Shown in pieces: positions 34,117-44,568 of a DNA stretch of 64,000 nt; positions within the stretch are counted from its first letter, which is position 1, and each line of letters starts with the position of its first letter. Below the pieces are notes generated by a model. That model saw only the letters and a program-made list of their open reading frames with translations. It was not told where the DNA came from and ran no database searches. The DNA is taken from the NCBI GenBank assembly GCA_002335605.1, contig BEDY01000003.1:496001-560000 (forward strand). The letters are read 5' to 3'. This stretch comes from Prillingera fragicola. Taxonomy: Eukaryota > Basidiomycota > Tremellomycetes > Trichosporonales > Trichosporonaceae. A program made the translations under genes and the position numbers.

Positions 34117-34717
34117 ATGTGAGCGACCAGTTCCCACCCACGCGGCATCTCATTAACCAACTCCAGGTCTTCTGAGCCCTATGACCCATACATCCCCGCT
34201 GGCGGCTCCAGCTCGGGAGGTCCGTCTGCCGCGCAAGGAGGAGGCCAGAATCAGAAGGTGTGTTTGTGGTGCTCATAATCGGGCCCAGTGCTGACTATTG
34301 TTCTCAGATTGCAGACATCCAGGCCCAGATTGACTCTACGGTCGACATCATGCACCAGAACATCACCAAGGTGGCTGAGCGTGGTGAAAGGCTCGACTCT
34401 CTCCAGGACAAGACAGGTGAGGCAGCCCGGCAAGACAACGGTAATCTGAGAACTGACGCGTATGCCCAGACAACCTGGCCGTTTCTGCTCAGGGCTTCAG
34501 GCGCGGTGCCAACCGTGTCCGCAAGCAGATGTGGTGCGTAGGAATCGACGTTACAGCAACGTGTTGCGTCCACTGACCCTCTCGCAGGTGGAAGGACATG
34601 AAAATGCGCATCATCATCGGAATTGGTATTGCTGTGCTGATTGTTATCATCGTGGTCCCCATTGTCAAGTCGTACGTGTCTCGGCTACCAATACAGCTAA
34701 CGCCCAGGACTAAGTGA
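34117..34717 (+). CDS. SNC1: R-SNARE synaptobrevin/Snc type
   Basis: Six exons. The start codon is split: AT at 34117-34118 and G at 34167, with a 48-bp intron between them. The downstream exons run about 34167-34257, 34308-34416, 34470-34533, 34588-34671 and 34708-34717. The protein of about 115 aa begins [13 protein letters not shown] with a Gly/Ser-rich linker. The SNARE helix ([20 protein letters not shown], then [19 protein letters not shown]) has the zero-layer Arg of an R-SNARE. A juxtamembrane WW pair and basic stretch (RKQMWWKDMKMR) precede a single C-terminal anchor ([20 protein letters not shown]) and a tail STK. Family members sit on secretory vesicles and endosomes and pair with Sso/Sec9 at the plasma membrane. 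The gene converges with GRR1 (177 bp apart). Confidence 0.9.
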
Positions 34718-34894
34718 TTACCCGGTGGTTTGGGCCAGTAGATCTGGCTCGCCTCAATGGACGCGTTCCACTGTTACCGTTAGTGTGGATTCTCCAATGT
34801 ACCTTTGTTTAGCTATGGAAGCCTTTATTCTCATGTGGCCATCATCGGGCATTACATATGGGCCGCTACATTGGACAGGATATAATAGTACAAA

Positions 34895-37177
34895 TCAAGA
34901 ATGGGAAGATCTACTTTGGCGAGACTGCCGGCCTCTAGCGGACGACGTATCGAAAGGGTTGTACAGCGACAGGTCCGAGAGGTCAGCAGGCGGCACACTG
35001 TTGTCATCGAGCGACGCTGCAGGCACCGTGCCATGTGGAGTGTCAGAGGGATGCAGGGTATCGTGACGTGGTGTCTGGATCGACGACGAGCGCTCTCCAG
35101 ACCTAAACCCTTGAGAGTCGGACAATGGGAATTCGAGCTCCGATGAAGTCGAGGAGTCTGAACCGCGGCGGGTGGACGCCTCCGAACTGGAGCCAGGAAG
35201 AGCTGCCTGAACGTTGAGATAGTTACGTAAATCCGCAACGCCACGACCCGAAAAGACACAGAAAGAAGCCCTCTGATGGGCGTTGAAAGACTCTGGTGGG
35301 GAACGGCAAAACTGTTGCAATTCGCGGGTTTTGAACGATTGGATGCCGGTCATTGTCAAGTGTGTGAGGAGTGGTAGTCGGTTGAGGAGGTACGAGACAG
35401 CCTTGACGGACACTTGTTCGCAATAGGAGAGGTGCATACGTTCAAGCGTAGCGGATCGGGCTGCCAGCGCTTGAATACCTGTGTCCGTAACGTTCGTAAC
35501 CTTGACTAGGCCAATGCGCCGCAGTTTCGGAAGATTCTCGGCAAGCTCAATGACACTCGCATCGGTAAGCTGGGAACAGTCTGCAAATGTCAGTCATGGA
35601 AGCCGGTTTATAACTAAAGAAACGCACTGGCAAGATCAATGTACCGTAGCCGGGTGCAGGTACGAGCGAGCTTGATGATAGATGCGTCGGTGATGCTGGA
35701 TGTCAGCCAGAAGAAATACTCAAGGCTCACTTGTCAACATGGCCGAGGTGAAGGTAGTGGAGATGTTTGCCAAGCCTGGTAATACTTTCGACAGCCAAAT
35801 CCGACAAGCGCTTGCACTTTGCCAGAGTCAGAGTGCGCAATTGTGGTGCGTTGTTGACGAGGCTCTCTATGGCCAAATCGTCGAGGTCAGGACAATTGGT
35901 GAAGTCAACGAGTCGCAATTGGTCCAGCGACAGCGTTATAGGCCGGAGTAGTGAGGCTGAAACGTTTGGAGGACGCGACGAGGACAACGCCTCGGCCTTC
36001 GGGCTGGGTACACCTGCCAAATACCAGGGATACGGCCGCAGAACGTCAAAAAGTTGCTCATCTCCCAATCGCGAGACGTAGACAAGGTCGGGGACAGCCC
36101 CGGTTGACAGATTGTCATTGTTGGTCACTCGTAGCTCCCTCAGATGCTTGGCGTTCAGGCAAACGGCCACCGTGGAGTCGTTGGAGAGCTGAGGTACGCC
36201 TGATAGATCAAGTTCAAGCAACAGTGGACAGGATCGCGCCAACGTGACGACGGCAAGGTCCGTCACGCGCTTGCAGTCGTTGAGTTTGATCTGAACGGGT
36301 CAGCAAAACCGTTGGTGGCCACTAGCTTACCCGACGCAACATTGTCAACTTGCTTGCCATCGCCAGGACACCGGCATCGCCAACCATTCCGCATTTCGAG
36401 AAGTTGAGGCCTTGAACCATGACCGAACTATGGGCAATGTGGCGCAGTACCTCATCATTTACGGCTTGCACGCCGCTGAGATCGATGATAACGAGTTCTC
36501 GCAGCCTGGAAAAGACGTGAACAAGAGATGCGGAAGTCAAGTTGTCCGCACCCGGGAGAGTGAGCCTCTCAAGGTGTCGACACACGCTGACCACCTTGAA
36601 CAGGTCGTCGGTAAGATGCTTGGCAAAGCCGTTGAACGAAAGCCTTCGCACCGTGGAGGCATAGGGAAGAAGAGGCTCAGGAATCGAAAGCACCCTGATG
36701 AAGGATGCAAACTGTGTGATCGACGAGATGGACGGCTTCTGCCATATCAAAGGAAATGCGGCTAGACACCAAGACTTGGTGACAAGCACGGAGGAGACAA
36801 GGTCATGCGAAGACAGGTGCTGGAAGATCTACAATGTCAGTCACATCTGGCACCTGGCGTCGACTCACGTGCATCAGGAGTTCGGTCGGCAGTTGGGCGG
36901 TTCGATCCACACCCTGTGATGATGTCGTTTCCTTTTCAGCCCATGCCTTCCAGGCCCTCAGTGTCTCCTGGTCATCAATTTCCCAGTGGTAGCCTTGTTC
37001 ACTTTGTCTAGAGGACGTGGGTGATACACTGCCCGATCGGCTGTGCAGAACCTTCACGGTCTGGCTGTGTTCCACTGGTGTGGAGGCATCGGAAGAGGGA
37101 CAAGCAGAGGTGTCCTCCCGGTTTCGACACTGCCGAACACCAGCACGAAGCGAGGTTGAGGCATCTCGATCACTCAT
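34895..37177 (-). CDS. GRR1: F-box/leucine-rich-repeat protein, Grr1 type
   Basis: About seven exons. The start at 37177 gives MSDRDASTSLRAGVRQC and a disordered N-terminus. The F-box follows (QLPTELLMHIFQHLSSHDL, then KSWCLAAFPLIW). A long series of AMN1/Grr1-type LRRs follows, with the CxxL/LTDxxL consensus (for example NCKRVTDLAVVTLARSCPLL-like units and LSYCEQVSVKAVSYLLNRLP). The end of the LRR domain has the Grr1 hallmark SFKTRELQQFCRSPP. A Ser-rich disordered tail follows. One LRR gap (around 35990-36120) contains a Pro/Ser/Arg-rich insertion. Grr1 is the substrate receptor of SCF-Grr1, degrading G1 cyclins and linking glucose signalling to transporter genes. An upstream in-frame ATG at 37306 would add 43 residues. 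Confidence 0.9.
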
Positions 37178-37683
37178 AGTGCAATGTGGTTCGCGATTTG
37201 GTCTCGAAGAGGATTGAGAGCCAGGAGGAAACCTCGCCCCGTCCACGGAGACGAACGCGGGTCGTGTCGCCAAAGAGTGCTCAATAGCTGTACCACTTGT
37301 GCACAATGATGACCTTCCGAGTTATAGCCGCCCCAGTTCGAAGTCAAGACCTGTCGCTCCCCAACGCTAGATGACAGCCAGAAACCCAGAGGCAGATAGT
37401 GAGAGTGTGGGACAGGGATTGTGGAAATGTACAACGGCGAAGCATCACTACTGAGACTACTGAGGGACGAATGAGTGGTGGGAGAGTCATCACGTGACCT
37501 CAATCATCGGGCTACCAGCTCCTCGCGGGGCGGTGATCAGGCGCGTCCAGGTTAGCTGTATGAGACTTCGACGTATAATCTTCTTGTCTTGCTGTCGCCA
37601 GAGTGCTCTAGAAGTAGTCTCACGTCCAGAAATACATGGCTCCGTGAACTCTTCTTTCTGCGGGGTCCAAGAAACTCTCCTCG
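37178..37683. promoter_or_regulatory. Divergent promoter with a TCACGTGA E-box (GRR1 and NEO1)
   Basis: This 506 bp stretch separates divergent starts. A perfect palindrome TCACGTGA lies at 37490-37497, about 190 bp upstream of the NEO1 ATG and 310 bp from the GRR1 ATG. CACGTG is the binding site for bHLH factors such as Cbf1, Pho4 or SREBP-like proteins. Which factor acts here is unknown. The rest shows no gene. Confidence 0.55.
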
Positions 37684-40600
37684 ATGCCTCAATCCAGCGA
37701 ATACCCATTAACAGACCTCTCTCGCCGCGACATACTGTCCAGCTCGCCCATGCCCCGGCTTAGCGTCGAGAGGCCTGCCTCTAGGAATCGGAATGGGAGC
37801 TCAATGCTATCATTCGGGCGGGGTGGCTCCACTCACGACTCTGTAAGAGGAGAAGAGGAGGAGGCTTTGTTGGGGGAAGCCCAAGGTGACCTCACCGACG
37901 ATGGTGTAAGTCTGAACGAATCTCCTACGATCTAACCACCAGCGCCCGACGTCTGCTCGTTCATCGGCTTCAAATTCAGCAAGGACAATCCCTGTGCCTT
38001 CGGATGGTGAGTGCATGCTATGCGCTGCACATGAAGTGCACACGCTGATGCTGCCCAAGGCTCTCGGACGCCATACTCACCGAACGTCATTCGCAACCAA
38101 AAGTACTCAGTGGCATCGTTCCTGCCATTGGTCTTCTACGAGCAGTTCAAGTTTTTCTTCAACTTCTACTTTTTGGTCGTAGCTTTGAGCCAGTTTATCC
38201 CAGCCTTGAAGATTGGTAGGTGGTCATTCATTCCAGATGGAGCTAACGCCGGCAGGCTACATTGTCACCTATGTCGCGCCACTGGCTTTTGTGTTAGCTG
38301 TGACGATGGGCAAGGAAGCATATGATGATTACTGTCGCTATCTTAGGGACCAAGAGGTCAACTCCACAAGATACTTGGTACTTCTGCCTCACTCAGAGTC
38401 TATGGGGCACGACGCACCCGGTGCGATGGATCTGCCGAGACCGCAAACTCGCTCTACACCGTCGTCCTCGATCAAAGTCGGAGACATGGTGCTGCTGGAG
38501 AAAAACCAGCGTGTGCCAGCGGACATGGTACTCTTGACCACGAGTGAGGAGGAAGGCACTTGCTTTGTTCGAACAGATCAACTGGACGGCGAGACAGATT
38601 GGAAGCTCAAGGTGGCCGTGGGCGAAACTCAGAAAGTGGGAGAGACAGGCGTGGGCGGCGTCGAGGGGAGCCTCTACGGTGAGCTTTGACGATTTGTTCT
38701 CGCTAACGAACCAGCTGGCGCTCCAGTCAAAGATATCCATACTTTCTACGGCGTCTTGACCCTGCGATCGCTGGAGCCTGGTCTGCAAGAGGAGACCAGT
38801 ATTCCTTTATCCGTTGAGAACGCTCTTTGGGCCAACACAGTGCTCGCAGCTGGCTCTGCAGTTGGACTGGTAGTCTACACCGGCAAAGAGACACGGGCTG
38901 TTCTCAACACCAGCGAACCGGAGACCAAAATGGGCACTTTGGAAAAGGAAGTGAACAAGATGGCCAAGGTACGCCGTTTTGTCAATCCCTTGCTGATCCT
39001 GTAGATACTGTGTGCTGTTACCTTTGCACTGTCCCTTTTCCTTGTGGCACTTAACGGGTTCCGTGGACAATGGTGGATTTACGTCTTTCGATTCCTTATT
39101 CTCTTTTCGTCCATTATTCCCATCAGGTGAGTCTGGTCCTTGCTCGACGGCTAACTAACTTCTCAGTCTACGAGTGAATCTGGATATGGGCAAGACATTC
39201 TACTGCAGGGAGATTCAGAACGACTCCAAAATCCCTGGTACCATTGTGCGAACAGGAACGCTGCCTGAGGAATTGGGACGCGTTGAGTACCTTCTCACCG
39301 ACAAAACGGGTACCCTTACTCGCAACGGTAAGCCCAACATGGCGGCTGACACTGACCATCTCAGAAATGGAGCTCAAGAAGCTACATATGGGGACAGTCG
39401 TCTTCGCTTGGGACTCGATGGATGAAGTGGCTCACTTGCTATCCCAAGTATTCAGCGACGATTCTCGTGAGTACTCGGCTGGGCTATGCTGATGCTGGAT
39501 ACCAGATCGAAGGCAGAACTCTCTTGGCCCTGGTGTATCCCGTGGGCGCCGCGATATTTCGATACGCGTTAAGGACGCTGTCCTGGCATTGGCTACTTGC
39601 CACAACGTTTGTGCTTGGTGTGCCAATTGTGCTGACTATCAAGGTAACTCCCGTCACAAACGATGACGGCACAGTAACCTACCAGGCGTCGTCTCCCGAT
39701 GAAGTTGCAATTGTGGAGTGGACCGAGTCAGTCGGCGTCACCTTGATCGCCCGAGACCGCTCCAGCATGACTCTGCGCCTCAAGTCTGGGCCCACTTTGA
39801 TTTTCGATATTCTCGCACTGTTCCCCTTTACCTCGGACTCCAAGCGAATGGGTATCATTGTCCGCGAAAGGGATTCGAACAACATCTTGTTTGTCCAGAA
39901 GGGGGCCGACGTGGTCATGTCACGGATCGTTCAGAAGAATGACTGGCTTGACGAGGAGTGCGGCAACATGGCTCGCGAGGGCTTGCGCACGCTGGTCGTA
40001 GGCCGAAAACGCCTGAGTGACACGGCCTACGACAACTTCGACAAGCGGTACAAGGAAGCCCAGCTTCTAGGGGCCGAGGAGCGCGCCGATGCAATTCAGA
40101 CAGTTATCAGCGAATGCCTGGAGGTCGACGTCGAGCTATTGGCTCTTACCGGTGTGGAGGACAAGCTCCAAGACGAGGTCAAATCGACATTGGAGCTGAT
40201 GCGCAACGCCGGCCTCAAAATCTGGATGTTAACTGGTGACAAGATTGAGACGGCCACGAACATTGCTGTATCCAGCAAGCTTGTGTCTCGAAATCAGTAC
40301 ATTCATCAGGTCGCAAAATGTTTGTCCTCGAATCTGTGCTCACGCTGATCCAACAGTGAAATCAGCGGATCAAGTGCGTGACATGCTCGATTTTCTTCAA
40401 CACAAGCTAGATAGCTGCCTTGTCATTGACGGAGAATCTCTCCAAGTGAGTGGGCAAATCTTGGTAGACACTAACCGTGCAGCTGTGTCTTGATCGCTTT
40501 AGGACGGAATTCGTCATACTGGCTACACAGCTTCCGGCGGTTGTTGCCTGTCGCTGCTCGCCGACACAAAAGGCAGATGTGGCCCAACTGATCCGCCAAT

Positions 40601-41592
40601 TCAGCAAAAAAACGGTTTGCTGTATTGGCGATGGTGGCAACGATGTCAGCATGATCCAAGCCGCGGATGTCGGTGAGTGACGCACGCAAAGTGAAGGGGA
40701 ACGGAGTGCTGACCGCGACTCTAGGCGTTGGTATTGTGGGCAAAGAGGGCAAGCAGGCTTCACTAGCAGCGGACTTTTCCATCAACCAGTTCTCTTATCT
40801 TGCGCCTTTGCTATTGTGGCACGGTCGGAACTCGTACAAGCGTTCGGCCAAGCTGTCACAGTTTGTCATTCACCGTGGATTGATCATTTCCGTCATTCAG
40901 GCGGTCTTCAGCTCAATCTTCTTCTTTGCTCGTAAGTCCCCGTCCGTTTGAACATTTACTCACTATTTCCTAGCTATTGCACTCTATCAGGGTTGGCTGC
41001 AAGTTGGCTATGCCACGGTCTACACGATGGCCCCAGTCTTTTCGCTGGTTCTCGATCGCGATGTCAGCGAAGATCTCGCCCTCATGTATCCTGAGCTGTA
41101 CAAAGAGCTTACCAAGGGCCGCTCACTCAGCTACAAAACGTTCTTCACCTGGCTCACCATCAGCGTCTATCAAGGTGAGTACATGGCGTTCTTTGCTGTG
41201 CTAATTAGCAGGTGGTATCATCATGCTCTTGTCACTGTTCCTGTTCGAGACCGAGTTCCTGCACATTGTGGCTATCTCGTTCACGGCTCTCGTCATCAAC
41301 GAGCTCATCATGGTCGCTCTGGAGGTGACGACATGGCATTTGTTCATGGTCTTGAGCGAGCTTGGCACGGCGGTCGTCTACTTTGGTTCTATGGCTATCC
41401 TGCCAGCCTACTTTGGTGAGCTCCACCATTGCGTGCTAGTAGCTCACCTCTCAAGACCTCAGCTTTGTCCTGTCCAAGACTTTCGTCTACAAGGTCGCGA
41501 TTATCGTGGCGATTTCTAGCTTCCCTCTCTACGTGATCAAGGCGTTGCATCAGCGGTTCAACCCAGCCGCTTACGCTAAGATTTCAGTTTGA
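37684..41592 (+). CDS. NEO1: P4-ATPase phospholipid flippase, Neo1/ATP9 type
   Basis: A many-exon gene (at least ten introns) from [16 protein letters not shown] at 37684 to [12 protein letters not shown] at 41592. P4 landmarks in order are [20 protein letters not shown] (helix 1-2), [16 protein letters not shown] (actuator DGET), [12 protein letters not shown] (phosphorylated Asp, followed at once by an intron), CRRRN-binding [10 protein letters not shown] and VQKGADVVM (N-domain), and [24 protein letters not shown] (P-domain hinge) and [17 protein letters not shown]. Helices 5-10 close with [20 protein letters not shown], as in Neo1. Neo1 works without a Cdc50 partner in Golgi and endosomal membranes, keeping phosphatidylethanolamine and serine on the cytosolic side, and it is essential in yeast. 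Confidence 0.92.
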
Positions 41593-41699
41593 GAGCAGCT
41601 ATGGGGTTTTGGAGCGTATGCATAGACAGTTAGGTAGCCCAGTAACTTGGTATGGAATGATTATCCATTTACACTCAATATCGACACCATACGCTATCC

Positions 41700-44000
41700 T
41701 TATGCGGCAGGGGCAGGTGAGGTGCCCAATGTCAAGCGGCGCTTCATGCTTGCCTTTGAACTGGTACGACTCAAGCTTGACCCAGACTTGCGGCGTCCAC
41801 CTAGCAACGGGCCCGATGGCGGGCGGCCTGTTGAACGGTTCAGTTCGTTCAGGAAAGACAGTCCCCAGGACTGAGCGGTGAAGCTGGAGCGTTAGCATTA
41901 CCTCCCCGAGGCAGGTTTATCAATCACACGCACTTGGACACATACTGTGGCAGTCAGCAAAGTGGACATATAGTGCTTCACAGGATACTTACAGAGAACA
42001 ATTTTGTCCAGTTTTGGGCGCGCGTTTCCGCATTGAGCGTCAGTGCCGTGTTGATTGCACTGGCGGTCTGGTCGACATCCCACGGGTTAATGATCAGCGA
42101 GCCTGCGAGACTCTGCGACGCGCTGCAAGGGTCAGCTCATGCCATATCAAGAGTACTCACCCAGCAAACTCGGAAAGAATCATGGAGCCATTCTTCTCCG
42201 CCTGAGTTGAGATGTACTCGTAGGCCACACTAGAGGTCAGCCAATACACCGCCGGAACTGTACTCACAGATTCATGCCGTCGCGGGTGGACGTGACAAGA
42301 CACACATCGGCCAGAGCGTACATAGCTGTGAGCTCCTCGAACGGAACCGAACGGTGCATGAAGATGATTGGGGACCACGTCGGTGTACTGAACTGGCCGT
42401 TGATCCGGCCAACCAGCTCGTTCACGCAGGAACGCAGATTCATGTACTCTTCGACATCCTGCCGTGAAGGAATTGCGAGCTGAATCAGGACCACCTGAAG
42501 CCTTTAGCGCCATCTCGGCCGGAAAGTACTCACCTTGCCCATCCACTCAGGGTGCTGAGTGAGGAACACTTCGAAGGCATGAAGCTTCTGAGGAATGCCC
42601 TTGATGTAGTCGAGACGATCGACACCAATAATGACCTTGCACTCCTCATACCGGCGCTCAAGCTTTTCCAGGCGCGCCTGAACGACGGGGTTCTTCAGTC
42701 CTTCCACGAACTGCCAGGGGTCGATGCCAATGGGGAATGTGCCAACCTGCGCATATCGTCCTTCAAACTCGATGCCGTTGGGCTGGGTCTCCAGACCAAG
42801 AATGCGGGTGCACGCTGACAGGAAGTGACGAGCGTAGTCATACGTGTGGAAGCTAAAGTCAGCGCTTGATCCTCGAGATAAGTCTTACCCAATGAGATCG
42901 CACTGCAGCACACCCAGCAAGATCTCTCGACGAACTGGCAGGATCCTTTGATTATTAGCACCCGTACAGTCGGTTGCCTGCTCACCTGTAAATCTCGTTG
43001 GAGGGGAATGGCGTGTGAAGGAAGAAGCCGATGCGGATGCCACCCTTCCCACGTTTCCTAGCCCTAATCTCTTGCTTCTGGAAAGCGCTCATCCCGGGTA
43101 GAACGCCCGGCTGCCGACTGCCGCCCGTAGTAGTCACCTCTCCACCCTCCTCCTCCACATCTTCCAGCATCTCGACACCCTCATCCAGCCCACCCGCAAC
43201 ACCCTTCTCCATGCCGACATCCTTGACCACAGTGTCGTCGACGCCATCTTTAACGCGGCCAAGCTCGTAGCGGACCATCTCAGCCTGTGCCGACTCTCCC
43301 GAGATCAAGGAACGCAAGAGCATGGGCAGGAGCATGAGGTGATAATCCTGCACCCAGACCACATCGCCAGCGCGGACAAAGTTGCAGACCGTGTCGGCGA
43401 AGCGAATGTTGGCCTCGCGGTAGGCAAGCCAGTGCGAGGCGTCAAAGTTCATCTCTCCAGGGTGGTAATGGAAGAGAGGCCACAGAATCGAGTTTGAGAA
43501 ACCTTGGTTTAATCAGAACAGTGTCATCAGAGGCACACTCACCATTGTAGTGGCGGTCGGCAACGTCATCGGGAAGATAGACTGGATAACACTGGTACTC
43601 CTCTAGGAGGCGGCGGTTGACATACTCGCGATCCTGGACGGGGATCTGGAACAGTTAGCATGGGATCTCTGGGGCATGAGCTCACGTCGCGGCCTGGCCA
43701 GCCAATCCAGGTGAACGACATGGTCTTCTTACAGCCTGAAAGAGCAGACACCAGTCCGCCTGATGACATCTGTACAGTTAGCGGAGGCCCTTATGAATCT
43801 CTCACCTTGAATGAGTAGTCGCCGTTTTCATCCTGGTTGATAGTGACCGGTAGACGGTTGGACACTACAATCAGACGAGGCTCCTCCTTGTCATTGATAG
43901 GAGGGGTCTCAAGAAGAGGCGGTGCCTGTGCAGACGGCGAGGACGTCGGAGACGAATGGTGGTTTGCCGGGTAGGCTGTGATTGCGGGATCCACTGGCAT
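41700..44000 (-). CDS. TPS1: Trehalose-6-phosphate synthase
   Basis: About twelve exons from MPVDPAITAYPANH at 44000. GT-B/GT20 landmarks are LIVVSNRLPVTI (glucose-phosphate and UDP-glucose contacts), GGLVSAL, FTWIGWPG, YNGFSNSILWPLFHYHPGEM, VWVQDYHLMLLPMLLR, GFFLHTPFPSNEI, IIGVDRLDYIKGIPQKLHAF, IFMHRSVPFEELTAMYALAD and STRDGMNLVAYEYI. The enzyme makes trehalose-6-phosphate from UDP-glucose and glucose-6-phosphate. A Glu/Asp/Gly/Val-rich insert of about 85 residues (43042-43300, running from ESAQAEMVRYELGR to RARKRGKGG) lies before the GFFLHTPFP helix. The C-terminus is reached through two small introns: YVSNFTAQSWGLSFLNELNR, then a Ser/Arg-rich tail ending LGTSPAPAA at 41700. Without the last intron the protein would stop early in YVSKCV. 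Confidence 0.93.
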
Positions 44001-44568
44001 GGTGAGTTATGGAGAGCAAGCTGGCGAGAAGGGACAGAGGACAAGCCAAGTTGGTGACAGATTAGGCGATTTGAAGTGTGAACTGGTTGTCGCCGCGGTG
44101 CGAGAGTTGGGGGGAGAGGCGTGACGTCAGCTGTGACGATGGGTGTAGAGACCGTCGTGTTGTGGCCGTCTATTTATTGGAGAATGAATGTAGGGGGGAG
44201 GGACGATGTGGACAGGGAAGGGAACGTTGGTCGTCAGTGACGCAGTGCGAAAGGGATGGGAAAGATGACGAGTTGACCTCGCCGCAGACGGTTGGCTCGG
44301 TGCGGCACACTCACGCTTCCAGGCAGCATGCCACCTCTTGACACCTTCCCACTTGACGGACCCGCTCCTCCGCCCACTCAGGCCGCCCCAAGCCTTTCGG
44401 AGCTCCTCCCTGCGGCCTGCGGACCCTGTCACGGCCACCCAGAGGCCAGGCTCTCCAGGCACCATCAGGTACCCTGCTGAGCGGGACTACTTCCGGCCCG
44501 AGGCCCCGATTGGGAACTCTAAGCACAATAATTCATCGTCACCAGCATTATTACTTTCCATCAACACA
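44001..44568. promoter_or_regulatory. TPS1 upstream region with a perfect CRE and a stress-element-like run
   Basis: This 568 bp stretch lies between the TPS1 start and the glycogenin stop, both minus strand. A perfect cAMP-response element TGACGTCA sits at 44122-44129, about 122 bp upstream of the TPS1 ATG. An AGGGGGG run at 44192-44198 contains the stress-response core AGGGG, and a TATTTATT stretch at about 44171 could act as a TATA-like element. CRE sites bind ATF/CREB-type bZIP factors, which link the PKA or stress MAP-kinase pathways to trehalose genes in other fungi. Function here is inference. Confidence 0.6.

Noticed and set aside
33861..34160. 99-aa minus frame with helix-like Leu/Glu/Lys character
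   Set aside because: It overlaps the start of the synaptobrevin gene and is the complement of its pyrimidine-rich leader. I could not join it to other exons, so I left it out, though a small gene cannot be fully excluded.
41898..42083. Early stop of TPS1 in YVSKCV
   Set aside because: Reading straight through ends the protein before its conserved C-terminus. A further GTGCGT intron restores YVSNFTAQSWGLSFLNEL, the standard Tps1 end, so the stop at 41700 is preferred.
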